From: Paramacrobiotus metropolitanus | Lineage: Eukaryota; Tardigrada; Eutardigrada; Parachela; Macrobiotidae | DNA: 64,000 nt | NCBI RefSeq assembly: GCF_019649055.1 | Contig: NW_026570291.1 | Location: 62,001-126,000 of the forward strand | Direction: 5' to 3' | Shown: one piece after another, positions 36,690 through 46,721 of the stretch | How the letters are laid out: every line of letters starts with the position of its first letter | How positions within the stretch are numbered: position 1 is the stretch's first letter | Notes under the pieces: generated by a model | Seen by the model: only the letters and a program-made list of their open reading frames with translations | Told to the model about the DNA's origin: nothing | The model's database searches: none | Made by a program: the position numbers and the translations under genes

Positions 36690-37720
36690 CGCGAGAAAAA
36701 GTGTTAAATTTCCCATATGAAACGGATCAACTCAGCAAAATCCGTTCCAAATATCCCGAACGTTTTTACTGCCAGCGAATGGAAAAAATAGCCACCAGAT
36801 TCCGAGCGGAAACCTTGGGTCGGCATGGAATCGTCATACGCAGCACATCCGTATCTGTGGAGTATATCGAAAGGAAATTTGGGAGTGGCTGGACTTCTAC
36901 CAGCGGTTGGTACTTAACCTGGTTAGGATTGCAATCATTTCATTAACTACCATAATCGAAAGTATGCTACATCGTTTCAGGACGCCCGTGTGAAGCTCGG
37001 ATTGTTCGTTTCGATGATGTGGGCTTGATCACTCCGCTTGGGTAAGGCCGTCCGTACTTTCTGCAATCCCTATCAATGACCTTTACGGTCTTGTAGTGTG
37101 CCCTTAACGAAGATCTCGTATATCGTTTACATAGAAAAATACGATCAGAAATGACTTAGTCCAACTTCTTCTACTCACATCGTTACCCTCACGTCACCTC
37201 GCTGGCACGACCATCGACCACTAAAGCATTCGCGGAACAATTAGCATACCTCGATGTATTTCTGTATCAAGGTGTTATTCTTCCCCAAATGTTTCTCCCG
37301 GTACAGTCGGCCAGTCAGCTCAGCGCCAGATCTAGAGAACTGCAATACGCTGTGAATAGCACTTTGACTCCGGCTTTGTTACCATACAGTCGTGCTGCGC
37401 GGACCAACTCAACCTTCATTGGTCTTCATGTTGATAATGCGCAACCATTTTACACTGGTCTGGACAAAAACGGGTCGCAGTTACGCAGGTAACAAGTAGT
37501 GTCAGCGCCTTGTTTCGTGTAATATTATACGCCGGTTTTATTATCTTTAGGACGGTCGTTACTATGGCATATTTTTCCGCGAAAATGAATGGTGCCGTTA
37601 TGCTGGGGAATATCCAAGACCCTCCCAGATATCCCAACTTCCAAGTATATTCCATGGAGATCCTATCTCGAAGAGGCCCTCTTTCATCCCGTTGCCAGTT
37701 CCATGTTTAAGCAAACGCAG
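36690..37720 (+). CDS. Possible host exons, Tudor-like fragments (weak)
   Basis: Three short plus-strand segments look spliced. 36690-36945 includes SKIRSKYPERFYCQ. About 36981-37039 lies between a TTTCAG acceptor and a G|GTAAGG donor and reads RPCEARIVRFDDVGLITPLG, which resembles the core strand of Tudor domains. 37289-37488 ends at an R|GTAACA donor with an acceptor TATCTTTAG at 37550, followed by a frame reading GRYYGIFFRENEWCRY. The pieces do not join into one clear domain, and the family call is a guess from two short segments. The gene may be decayed. Confidence 0.2.
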
Positions 37721-37790
37721 GCTGTATTAATACCAACGTTGTACTCCAAGCCGGTGTATAGTAGTGTCCCTATCCGGATCGGACGAGGAT

Positions 37791-38519
37791 TTAACGCAGG
37801 TTTTCTACCACCCGCCAAACTTGTGGTCGGTTCCGTTCCTCGTAATTCATGACGTTCATGATATGGTTCGTCCGTTCAGTGGGATGTAGCATGACGACCT
37901 CGATTCCTTGTTGTCGAGCGCGGTCATAGCGAGGGTCTTCTCGGATCGGCACTTCCACTTGTGGTAGTTGTGCCATCTGGTCGGCTACATCAACGTCCAT
38001 TTGCTCTTTTTGAGCTGCTGGTTCAGCTTGGACTTCGGCCGCCGGTTCGGGTGGGATGAAGTTACGTTTCGACTTATTTGTTAAATCGACCGTAAGTCCA
38101 ATTCCCGTTTCTCCAGATCCAGTCCGTTTTCCTGGTGGAGGTCTGGTCGGCTCTTTTCCGACTTGTCGAATGACGGCTCGTTGCTCTTCGATTCTGTCTC
38201 GAAGGTCAACCGGGCCAATTCTATGTCTGAGGTCGTGTCCCGCGAGATTCTTGCTGGGTCGGCGCTGCTGCTGTTGAGCCGCCGGTTGAGTCCGAGTTCC
38301 TTGAGTGCCATGTTGGGGAATTTGCTGGGAAACACTTGGACGAGCCTGGGTGACTACTGGCGTTGCCCTATGTGGGATTGCCATCAACTGTTTCTGAGTT
38401 GCCGGGACTAGGGTAACCGGCTGTTGGGTTCCGTCCGGCATGTTCATCATCATCGTCACGGATGCGCCCGTCATTGGTCGGTGTGGATCTCCGACGAAGA
38501 CGTCATGTACGTTGTGCAT
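37791..38519 (-). CDS. Gypsy 3' ORF, 242 codons, Pro/Gln-rich
   Basis: Lies 3' of the integrase on the same strand and overlaps it by 17 nt in another frame. The peptide is polar, with a Gln run, PPPGKR-type basic patches and a C-terminal segment (DPRYDRARQQGIEVVMLHPTER) that looks folded. I recognise no envelope features: no signal peptide and no membrane segment. It could be an extra Gypsy ORF or the shifted C terminus of pol. A perfect hairpin (38520-38544) sits exactly at the overlap. Confidence 0.5.
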   Translation of the reverse strand: MHNVHDVFVGDPHRPMTGASVTMMMNMPDGTQQPVTLVPATQKQLMAIPHRATPVVTQARPSVSQQIPQHGTQGTRTQPAAQQQQRRPSKNLAGHDLRHRIGPVDLRDRIEEQRAVIRQVGKEPTRPPPGKRTGSGETGIGLTVDLTNKSKRNFIPPEPAAEVQAEPAAQKEQMDVDVADQMAQLPQVEVPIREDPRYDRARQQGIEVVMLHPTERTNHIMNVMNYEERNRPQVWRVVENLR

Positions 38520-39440
38520 CAGTTGCTCGGTTTCCGAGCAACTGATGTGTGGGTGCCGGTAACCGAATCTTTATTTCCGGTTCGTAGTCGGTCGGTGGTG
38601 GATGGACTCGCATTATGGCGATCTGTTTATCGACCTCCTTGATCCTCTTCTGATCGTCGAGTTGACGCTGCAGATCCTGCATCTGACGATACTCGAACAG
38701 TCTATTTTTTAAGACTGGTGGTCGAGTTTCTTCCCATATCGTTTGCATTTGCCGTTCGACTTGTCCTTGTCCTTCCGGATGATGGGCAGTTCCAAGTGTA
38801 TGTTGGATGCCGAAGATCCGTGCGACCTTAGCGAGCGTCTTCGCTGTGAAGTGTGTCCCTCTGTCCGAGTGGATGAAGGTCGGCATTCCATATTTCAATA
38901 GGACATCTTTGACGAAAAACCCTTCGATTTCCCTTGCGGTGTTAGTCTTCGTTGTGCGGGCTACGGTGAATTTCGTGAGCTGGTCTGTTACCACTCCGAT
39001 GTACTGGTATCCCATTGTCTCCGTCCAAAGAAGAGGACCTTTGAAGTCCGCATAGATGCGATACCAAGCTTCACCGACTTCCGTCTTTTGGAGTTAGCCC
39101 GGTGGTGGACATCGTTGCTTGTTTGCCATGATGCACTTTTGGCATTTCTCGATGTAGGCAATGGCGTCGCTATTCATTCTTATCCAGAAGTAGCGCAGCT
39201 TTAATGCCTCGATCGTCTTCTCCCTGCCGAAGTGGTTTCCGGTTTTTCCGTCGTGGAGCGATCGAATGATTTGATTACGCCTAAAAAGTTGTACGACGAA
39301 GCAACGTTCCAACTTTGTGTTGATCGTCTTCAGTCTGTACAGTACTCCTTACGCCATCTGGTAATGTTCCAGATGTTTCGACTTGTAGTCGAGTTTCTCT
39401 GGATTCTCCAGTTCATCAATGATTTTGCGTAGCTGCGGTC
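38503..39440 (-). CDS. Ty3/Gypsy integrase (HHCC plus DDE core), broken
   Basis: Integrase part of pol. The zinc-binding segment has LHDGKTGNHF...YFW...EKCQKC (HHCC). The core has D in YADFKGPL, then HSDRGTHF and the E in GQGQVERQ. Right after the catalytic Glu the usual sequence gives way to a charged helical stretch (EYRQMQDLQRQLDDQKR) and Pro-rich sequence, so the C-terminal part seems deleted or replaced. In-frame TAA codons at 39349-39351 and 39094-39096 and a -1 frame change near 39440 show that it is inactive. Confidence 0.85.
38520..38544. repeat. Perfect 11-bp stem at the integrase/3' ORF overlap
   Basis: CAGTTGCTCGG, loop of three, then the exact complement. It lies at the 3' end of the integrase frame and immediately before the start of the 242-codon frame. 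Confidence 0.85.
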
Positions 39441-40763
39441 TCGCAACTGCGCTTTCCGAAGTTCCAAGTTCGGTTCGGGTGGAGGTTGGAGTGTCTCTTC
39501 GACTTCCATCTCATCATCTTCCGCCGTGTTGACGGTCCGAATAGTCGGTTCTGGTGTCTCCGGTGCTGGTATGTTAATATCTCGGACCTCTGCGGTACTC
39601 AAGTCATCCCAGTCAGTTATGACGTTGCATCCAGGGAAAACCGGTGGAAGGGGGATCCTCGGTGGGTTTTCCTTATCCTTCTTCCTTTTCTTAGAGGCGT
39701 TCGCCTTCAGACGTCTAAGAGTCCGTATTGTGCAGACCTTAATTCCGTCTTTGAAGTCCTCGAAGTTGGGGACTTGGTCCAACTCTTCGTGTGGAACTTT
39801 GTCTTCACTCCGCTCGAGTGGCCATCTCGACAGGGCACCTGCGTTGTCGCAGAATACTCCTGGCTTGTACTCGATGGTTGTGTCCCGTCTTTGTAAAGCC
39901 AGTGCCCACCTCGTTAGTCGAGGGGTGATACCGGGTCGATTCGACTCGCATCGGAGCAGATTCTGCAATGCTCGATGATCCGTCCTTACGGTGAATGGTC
40001 CGTGGTCGATGAAGTGTTTGAATTTCTGCACCGCCCATACCACGGCCAAGCATTCCCATTCGGTAACTCCATAGTTGAGTTCTGGTCCACGTAAGACTCT
40101 GCTGGCATAGGCGATTGGATGTTCGTCTTGTGAGATCACCGCGCCTAGTCCGGCTCCGCTTGCGTCACATTCGATGACGGTCTTCTTAGTCGGGTCAAAC
40201 TTCGCCAGTACGCGTGCTTCTGTTAGCGCCTTCTTGATGTCGTTGAACTCTGCCGTGTGGGCTTCCGTCCAATCGAGCTTGATATTTTTATCCTTCCGAA
40301 GGAGCTCGTACATTTTTGATGTCTTCTGAGCGCATCCTCGGATGAACATACGATAATAGTTGGCCAGTCCGAGGAACGACCTGAGTTGCCGTTCATTTCT
40401 AGGGCAGCTTTGTTCTGCAATACAGGCCACTTTCTCGTCATCGGTCTGGGCTCCGTCCTTACTGAGCACGTGTCCAAGGAACAGCAGTCTGTCCGTTCCG
40501 ATCTTACATTTGGAGGGTTTGACCGTAAATCCAGCATTGCGGAGGCATTCGAGAGTTGCTCGGAAAGCCTCTAGGAAGTCTTCGAACGTTTTGCCGAAGA
40601 AGATGATGTCGTCGATGTAGGCAAACACACCCTTCTTCCGAGCTGATGCCGTGATTTTATCCATATGCATTTGGAAAGTTGCTGGTCCGTTGCAGACTCC
40701 AAACGGCATACGGTTGAATCGCCACATGCCTTCGGGTGTTACGAAGGTCGTTTAGTCTTTGAA
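39440..40763 (-). CDS. Ty3/Gypsy reverse transcriptase and RNase H
   Basis: Palm motifs include MPFGVCNGPATFQ, FAYIDDIIFF (YIDD active site) and FLGHVLSKDG, then the thumb segment RSFLGLANYYRMFI. RNase H follows: VIECDASGAGLGAVIS (first Asp), ELNYGVTEWECLAVVWA (Glu) and VRTDHRAL (Asp). The C-terminal linker reads Pro- and acid-rich. The upstream part of RT (fingers, FCINYIKLNAVT) is in the same frame but separated by two TAA codons at 40764-40766 and 40752-40754. Confidence 0.95.
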
Positions 40764-42602
40764 TTATTCATCCATGGAAATCTGCCAAAAACCGGAATGA
40801 CAGTCTACATTGCCGTAATACTCCATTCCGGCGCATCGGTCCAGTAGCTCGTTCGGGTTCGGTAGTGGGTAGTTGTTTTTCTTCGTTACGGCATTCAACT
40901 TGATATAGTTGATGCAGAAGCGTGTTCCTACCGTGCCGTCTCTGTTCTGTTTCGCGGCTAAGACGACGGGGATGCTCCATTCAGCAGATGACGGTTCGAT
41001 GACTCCCTGGTCGAGCATCACCTGCACGTGTTTTTGGATAAATTCACGTCCCTTCCAGCTTGTCCTGGTGGGATTCATCGTAATCGGCTGTGCACCTTGG
41101 ACATCAATGGTATGTGTTACAACTTTAACGTCTCCATAAGGTTTCTTGGAGGTCGGAAATACAGTCCGGTAATCCCATGCAACTGCCTTCAGTTTGGCTA
41201 GTTGCTCGTCGGTTAAGTTTTTACCGAAGTTCATAGAGTCGATGATTCTCCGTCGCTCCTCTTGGGATTCGGCGTCTTCCTTTTCTACCTCAGCCGTGTT
41301 GACTCGTGCCTCTTCGACCTTCTGATCGTCCGTCATCATCGTAAATGCTTCGGCTCTAGCCATCGGTGCACCTTTGCGTAAGGTTACCTCTCGATGAGTG
41401 TGATTGGCTACCATGACGGTGAATCGTTTCCCGTCATGCTTGGTCACGCCGTCCATGAATTCGACTCCGTCTCGTTTGGGGTCGGATTTACCTAGGTACA
41501 TCAATTTCTGATCCATGGATACCGGTACGTCCAGGACAACTTCTACCATGGTTACGGCTCGAGGAATGAGTTTGACCTTCCGTTGGGATCGAACTCCTGT
41601 TGCCTCGAAAACTTCGAATTGGGGTTTTGGCTTCACTTCCTGTGTGTGGGGCCATGTCTTCGCCACTCTGTGTGGGAGTTCCCATTCGACGAATTCGTTG
41701 TTGATTTCCGGTTCATAGACATCGGCATATTGCATGTGGCCAAGTCGTACGCCTTTCTTCAGCACCTTCGTTTGGTGAGTCGTATTCTGGATGTTTATCC
41801 AGGCCGTGTCGTTATGAGGTCGAATGTCGATCTCGGCTTCGATTGGCCGAATAGGTCGGACTACCCGTTGTAGGGTAGAGAAGTAAATTCGTCTTCTTGG
41901 ATCCATTGGTTTGGCCGGCCGTACCTTGATCGAACATATTGACGATGGTGGGAGAGAGACTCGTTCGCTGTTAAAGACAACTTGTCGGTCCAGCGCTTTC
42001 GTCTCCACGTGAGGATCCAGCTTTAGGTGGTGAACTTCTGCGCATTTGTTGTCCAGGTTCAACTCGTCAATTGTCTGGACTTTGGCGACTCGTGCCTTCC
42101 ATGTGTTGAGCTCCGACTTCTGTTGGTCGGTTAAGTTAGCCAAGGTCGGTTGTTCTGTCGACAACTGCTGGACGACGATGGTAGAAGGTCGGAAATCGTC
42201 TTCTTCCGATTTGCCTCCCCCAAATTCCCACAAAGTTTTGAGTTGGTCGAATTCTTCCTGTTGTTCGGAGTCGACCGGTTTCTCCTGTTCGGGTTGTTCC
42301 GGTTGCTCGTCTATAAATTCTGTACGAACTATAGACCGCAGTGTTGTAGTTAATCGGACATCGTAGGTCGGTTCTTCGTCCTCCTATGACGAATCATCCG
42401 AGTCGTTTATGCTCGGTTTATCCGTCTTGCAATGTCGGACTGACAGATCGAATTCTTCGTCGTCTTCTTCCTCGGATTCTTCCGAAGGTCGGTTATCGGA
42501 GTCTGTGTCCGCCGAGTCACTCGTACTTTGTACGTCCGAGTCGTCCGACTGGTGATCTTCAAATTCTATTTCCGACCCATTTTTAAGGTTGACTTCTGGC
42601 AT
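40764..42602 (-). CDS. Gypsy pol N-terminal part: linker and RT fingers
   Basis: A single frame broken once by TAG (42384-42386). The first 70 residues are extremely acidic (SEESEEEDDEEFD). The middle has two beta-rich repeats of the kind seen between protease and RT in some Gypsy lineages (SLPPSSICSIKVRP; IPRAVTMVEVVLDVP). The end carries the RT start: a primer-like segment, VIEPSSAEWSIPVVLAAK and the FCINYIKLNAVTKKNNYPLP motif. The protease-to-RT distance of about 2.4 kb is unusually long. Confidence 0.8.
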
Positions 42603-43758
42603 GTTGCCGAATCCGATCTTTGTGGTCGGTTCGAGTTGGTCGACTTGTTCCGTCGGTTGGGTTGGTCGATTTGTTCCGTCTTGATTCTCGAGGTCGGTTG
42701 GCTCTGAGTTTATGTTGCTCAGCCATCGGATACTCGCCGGTTGGGGCTTCCGTCGGAGTACGCTCCATGAGTGGTGGTAGCCGATTAGGGATGTGCCGCG
42801 TTATGGCGGTATCCTCGCCGTACCGTTGCCAAAATGCAGTTGTTGACGATTCTCCGTGTAACCCTATTCGCTGCATGTAGGCGAAAAGTTGGGAGCCTAG
42901 TTTCTGGCAAGGCATTTCCAGCGGGGGTGGTATGGGAAGTCCGTATTCCACGTACTGTCGGTGGATAGGGATACGTTCGTCTTCGCATTCCCATGCTTCG
43001 TGCTCTATGTCGTTCGCGAGGGCGATTACCGGTTCGCAAGTTCGTTGTGCTTCCAGTATCTGATCGGAGGTTACCGCTCCGTTCTGTTGCAGGGTGGTCG
43101 CCATTTCCGACGTCCGTTGGTCGAGAAAGTGCCGAACTTCCGAGAACCAAGTTCGGTACTTTTGTCGTACTCGTTCTAGGTTCTGGGCATCCGCGTCAGC
43201 GGATGCCTTTGGTATCGAGATAGACTTCAGTACGGTCTTCGCCGATCGTAATGTACCAGTGCTTTTCCGTTCTTCGTACGTTTCGAGGGCGTTGTGCAGC
43301 TTGAGTTCCTCAAGCAAAGTCCGGTTGTTGTCCCGGCAGTCACGGCAAATGTTGCGCGAAGGTTCCGTCAGCGGGCCCAGTTGATTTACTCTGACTTCGC
43401 TTGGCACTTTGCCCGATGCCTCTGGTATCGGGATAGACTGCACTACCGTCGTTCCTCCTGGTTGTTCCGGGGTAGGAATCGGTGTTAAGATGAGGTGAAC
43501 TTCGAATGCAGGTAGTCGAATCCAAATAGCACTGGAATGTCCGCTTCGGTCGGCTGGACGTGAAATGTATGGTGGCTTGTAAAGCCCTGCATTGTTACAG
43601 GTGCTGTACAGCAGTGAGACACCATGAAGGCGGCTTGTCCGCCTACACCAACTATTTTGGTGTAATGTCCGAGGGGTTGTATCGGTTGGTCCGGGAATTT
43701 TGCCCGCCCCGGTTGGTGTGGTTTTAAGGAACCGACATGCGGGGAACCACCGGGGCAT
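42583..43758 (-). CDS. Gypsy protease remnant and linker, frame-shifted
   Basis: The 391-codon frame is probably a composite. In another frame, 43690-43485 reads like the C-terminal half of a retropepsin (PVTMQGF...VLFGFDYL). The catalytic DTG half would lie in what is now the 123-bp array and is not visible. Downstream the long frame encodes a helical acidic linker (KYRTWFSEVRHFLDQRTSEM), and then the reading shifts near 42700 to the frame that continues into the acidic segment. No gag was found. Confidence 0.5.
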   Translation of the reverse strand: MPRWFPACRFLKTTPTGAGKIPGPTDTTPRTLHQNSWCRRTSRLHGVSLLYSTCNNAGLYKPPYISRPADRSGHSSAIWIRLPAFEVHLILTPIPTPEQPGGTTVVQSIPIPEASGKVPSEVRVNQLGPLTEPSRNICRDCRDNNRTLLEELKLHNALETYEERKSTGTLRSAKTVLKSISIPKASADADAQNLERVRQKYRTWFSEVRHFLDQRTSEMATTLQQNGAVTSDQILEAQRTCEPVIALANDIEHEAWECEDERIPIHRQYVEYGLPIPPPLEMPCQKLGSQLFAYMQRIGLHGESSTTAFWQRYGEDTAITRHIPNRLPPLMERTPTEAPTGEYPMAEQHKLRANRPRESRRNKSTNPTDGTSRPTRTDHKDRIRQHARSQP

Positions 43759-44985
43759 TTTTCACGAACCCGCCATACAAACAGTATGGTGGGTCCGTGT
43801 TTGAGATCCCGGTCCGGGAATTTTGCCCGCCCCGTTTGGTGTGGTTTTGGGGAACCGACATGCGGGGAACCACCGGGGCATTTTTCACGAACCCGCCATA
43901 CATATAGTATGGTAGGTCCGCTTTTTAGATCCCGGTCCGGGAATTTTGCCCGCCCCGGTTGGTGTGGTTTTGGGGAACCGACATGCGGGGAACCACCGGG
44001 GCATTTTTCACGAACCCGCCATATAAACAGTATGGTGGGTCCGTGTTTGAGATCCCGGTCCGGGAATTTTGCCCGCCCCGTTTGGTGTGGTTTTGGGGAA
44101 CCGACATGCGGGGAACCACCGGGGCATTTTTCACGAACCCGCCATACAAACAGTATGGTGGGTCCGTGTTTTAGATCCCGGTCCGGGAATTTTGCCCGCC
44201 CCGTTTGGTGTGGTTTTGGGGAACCGACATGCGGGAAACCACCGGGGCATTTTTCACGAACCCGCCATACATATAGTATGGAGGGCCCGTTTTATAGATC
44301 CCGGTCCGGGAATTTTGCCCGCCCCGGTTGGTGCGTTTTTGCGGAACCGACATTCGGGGAACCCCCGGGCTTTTTTCACGAACCCGCCATAAAAGCAGTA
44401 TGGTGGGTCCGCTTTTTAGAACCCGGTCCGGGAATTTCGCCCGCCCCGGTTGGTGTGGTTTTGGGGAACCGACATGCGGGGAACCACCGGAGCATTTTTC
44501 ACGAACCCGCCATACAAACAGTATGGTGGGTCCGTGTTTTAGATCCCGGTCCGGGAATTTTGCCCGCCCCGGTTGGTGCGTTTTTGCGGAACCGACATTC
44601 GGGGAACCCCCGGGCTTTTTTCACGAACCCGCCATACAAACAGTATGGTGGGTCCGCTTTTTAGAACCCGGTCCGGGAATTTTGCCCACCACGGTTGGTG
44701 TGGTTTTGGGGAACCGACATGCGGGGAACCACCGGGGCTTTTTTCACGAACCCGCCATACAAACAGTATGGTGGGTCCGTTTTTTAGATCGCGGACGGGG
44801 AATTTTGCCCGCCCCGGTTGGTGTGGTTTTGGGTAACCGACATGCGGGGAACCACCGGGGCATTTTTCACGAACCCGCCATTCAAACAGTATAGTGGGTC
44901 CGTTTTTTAGATCCCGGTCCGGGAATTTTGCCCGCCCCGGTTGGCGTGGATTTTGGGAACCGACATGCGGGGAACCATTTACAAA
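43686..44985. repeat. 123-bp tandem repeat array, about 10.5 units
   Basis: The unit is exactly 123 bp (GGAACCGACATG begins at 43728, 43851, 43974, 44097, 44220 and so on) with a few percent divergence. Because 123 is divisible by three, frames stay open through the array on both strands: plus-strand 292 codons from 43786, and minus-strand copies too. Each unit contains CCATAC-loop-GTATGG and GGTCCGGGAATTTTGCCCGC. The array sits between the cut protease of the Gypsy element and the cut integrase of the Maverick element. I regard the encoded 41-residue repeat peptide as fortuitous. Confidence 0.95.
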
Positions 44986-44989
44986 GTAA

Positions 44990-45925
44990 AGACACGCAGT
45001 TTATGCCTACACGCAGCATAAGCCTTATCGATCCAAATTTAAACGTCGAAAAATATTAACATTTAATATCGGTGATCAGCATCAAATTGACTTGGCAGAT
45101 ATGCAAAAATTTGCAAGTGACAATAACAATATAAAGTATTTACTAACGTGCGTAGACTGTTTTTCCCGCTACGGCTGGGCTGAACCGGTCAAGTCTAAGA
45201 AACCTGAAGAAATTATCCGCGCCCTTTGCAATATTTATAAGGAATCTGATAGGCCATTGGGATGCCAAAGTGACAACGGTAAAGAATTTGTTAATAAACA
45301 GTTGCAGAAATTCTTTGTTGATCACAATATTACATTTTTTAGAACAAAAAATGATGATGTAAAATGTGCTATGGTTGAGCGATTAAATAGAACTATAAAG
45401 GAACGCCTATACGTGTACATGACAGAGAACAATACATACAAGTACATTGACATCTTACCTTACATTTTAAAGTCATATAATAATTCCGTTCACTCTAATA
45501 CGGGATTTGCACCCAGTCAGGTAGATGTGGATGAAGCCCGTGTCATACCCCAGGATATGTTGGAGGAACCACAAGCCAAAAAACCAACTTTTGAGGTTGG
45601 CGATCATGTTCGCATTGCCAAGAGTAAGCAAACGTTTGAAAAAGGATACGAAACAAATTACACAGAAGAAATTTTTAAAGTTGTAGAAGTTAAAAAACGG
45701 CAAAATCATTATATTTATACATTAGAGGACTTGGGCGGCGAGAAAGTGGACGGTGATTTTTATGCCAGCGAATTGTCAAAATTTATCATGACCAAGCGTC
45801 CTTATCATCGAATCTCGCGCATATTAAGGGAGAGAATGTACAAGGGAAAACAGCAATACCTGATACGTTGGTACGGTTACGGCCCCGCATATGACTCCTG
45901 GGAAAACAAAGAAGACTTAGAATGA
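44990..45925 (+). CDS. Maverick/Polinton retroviral-type integrase with chromodomain, N-terminally truncated
   Basis: DDE integrase that would insert the element. The frame is open from 44990 (a TAA at 44987 precedes it). It retains the YTQHKPYRSKFKRRK entry to the core, the catalytic Asp in HQIDLADM, the second Asp in QSDNGKEF and the Glu in MVERLNRTIKERL. An SH3-like C-terminal segment follows (FEVGDHVRIAKSKQTFEKGY), then a chromodomain (RILRERMYKGKQQYLIRWYG...SWENKEDL) that may guide target choice through chromatin marks. The N-terminal zinc-binding domain is missing, apparently lost at the array junction. The stop overlaps the next gene's start (ATGA). Confidence 0.93.
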   Translation, partial: RHAVYAYTQHKPYRSKFKRRKILTFNIGDQHQIDLADMQKFASDNNNIKYLLTCVDCFSRYGWAEPVKSKKPEEIIRALCNIYKESDRPLGCQSDNGKEFVNKQLQKFFVDHNITFFRTKNDDVKCAMVERLNRTIKERLYVYMTENNTYKYIDILPYILKSYNNSVHSNTGFAPSQVDVDEARVIPQDMLEEPQAKKPTFEVGDHVRIAKSKQTFEKGYETNYTEEIFKVVEVKKRQNHYIYTLEDLGGEKVDGDFYASELSKFIMTKRPYHRISRILRERMYKGKQQYLIRWYGYGPAYDSWENKEDLE

Positions 45926-46647
45926 GTTGTTACATGACACTGCCGTCTTCCGCGTCTCACAATATTTACCCCGACAATCGTTGTGGGAAATTTACAACTT
46001 TGCTAGCTAAAGGTATTGATAATGATGGAAGCTGGGAAGCGGGTCTGTCCGAAATTATTTTACCACTAATGAGTCTCCGGTTTACTGAAGGTTTGACAGT
46101 GTTTGTTAAAACCACAACTTCCCCGAGGCAGAGCCGGTATCTAAACAAAGAATCATACAATGACAAAAATCAACTAATTCGAAAAATAAACCTTCTACTG
46201 CGTGAAAAGGACACCATCTTTGGACACATTGACGTGACTGGAAGCTCAACACAGCTGGCGGTAAATCTCGATGTCGAGCTCACGTTTATTGGATCAGAGT
46301 ATACGCGGGCGTTAGGACTATTGCAAGGATACTCGTATGCTGGTGCCGGCGGGCAGACTTTCCAGTTACGACCGGGCACGCAGAGTCGTATCGTTCATGT
46401 TTATTGTGACATTATTGAGCACGGATTTGTCGGCGATGCAATGGTACCGTTGTTACGTACCATCGCCACCGTCGCCAGTTCTTATACTGAGACTACGTTA
46501 ATTTACGAGAATCCCCATTATGTGCCACTTAACAAACACACTTTTCAGACCATCGCAATAAAACTCGTTGATGATTTAGGGACAGAAGTATCGTTTCACC
46601 CCGGTACCACGATAATTAAGTTACATTTTCGCCCCAAGAAACGCTGA
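45922..46647 (+). CDS. Penton-like minor capsid protein (single jelly roll)
   Basis: A 241-codon intact frame starting 4 nt before the end of the integrase gene. It matches the Polinton minor capsid protein, a single jelly-roll protein related to adenovirus penton. Recognisable segments are the N-terminal LPSSASHNIYPDN, the central QSRIVHVYCDIIE with GDAMVPLLRTI, and the C-terminal ENPHYVPLNKHTFQTI...IIKLHFRPK. Its size is usual for the family. It would form the five-fold vertices of an icosahedral particle. There is no frame damage. Confidence 0.87.
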   Translation: MSCYMTLPSSASHNIYPDNRCGKFTTLLAKGIDNDGSWEAGLSEIILPLMSLRFTEGLTVFVKTTTSPRQSRYLNKESYNDKNQLIRKINLLLREKDTIFGHIDVTGSSTQLAVNLDVELTFIGSEYTRALGLLQGYSYAGAGGQTFQLRPGTQSRIVHVYCDIIEHGFVGDAMVPLLRTIATVASSYTETTLIYENPHYVPLNKHTFQTIAIKLVDDLGTEVSFHPGTTIIKLHFRPKKR

Positions 46648-46721
46648 CAAAATGGTACTTCAAGAGCACAAGTATTTGGCCGACAACATGGGTTTGGTAT
46701 GCCGGTTACCGTGGCGCCCCC

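Larger units (their letters stand above)
37791..43690 (-). mobile_element. Ty3/Gypsy retrotransposon, 5' truncated, inactive
   Basis: Envelope for the protease-linker-RT-RNase H-integrase-3' ORF series. The order and motifs are those of Metaviridae. No paired LTRs flank it: on the promoter side it ends in the tandem array, and on the other it abuts possible host exons. All five in-frame stops are TAA or TAG. Confidence 0.85.

Noticed and set aside
37791-43690. Alternative genetic code (TAA/TAG read as Gln) to explain Gypsy stops
   Set aside because: TAA and TAG are ordinary gene ends in the Maverick block (pX, protease, membrane protein, IAP), so reassignment is not supported.
43786-44664. 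292-codon plus-strand frame over the tandem array as a repeat protein gene
   Set aside because: It is open only because the unit is 123 bp; frames are open on the other strand too, and there is no start context or domain.
45466-45925. Calling the 45-kb integrase a Ty3/Gypsy integrase
   Set aside because: Its sequence style, the overlap with a penton-like gene and the downstream MCP and protease fit Polinton, and no RT lies beside it on that strand.
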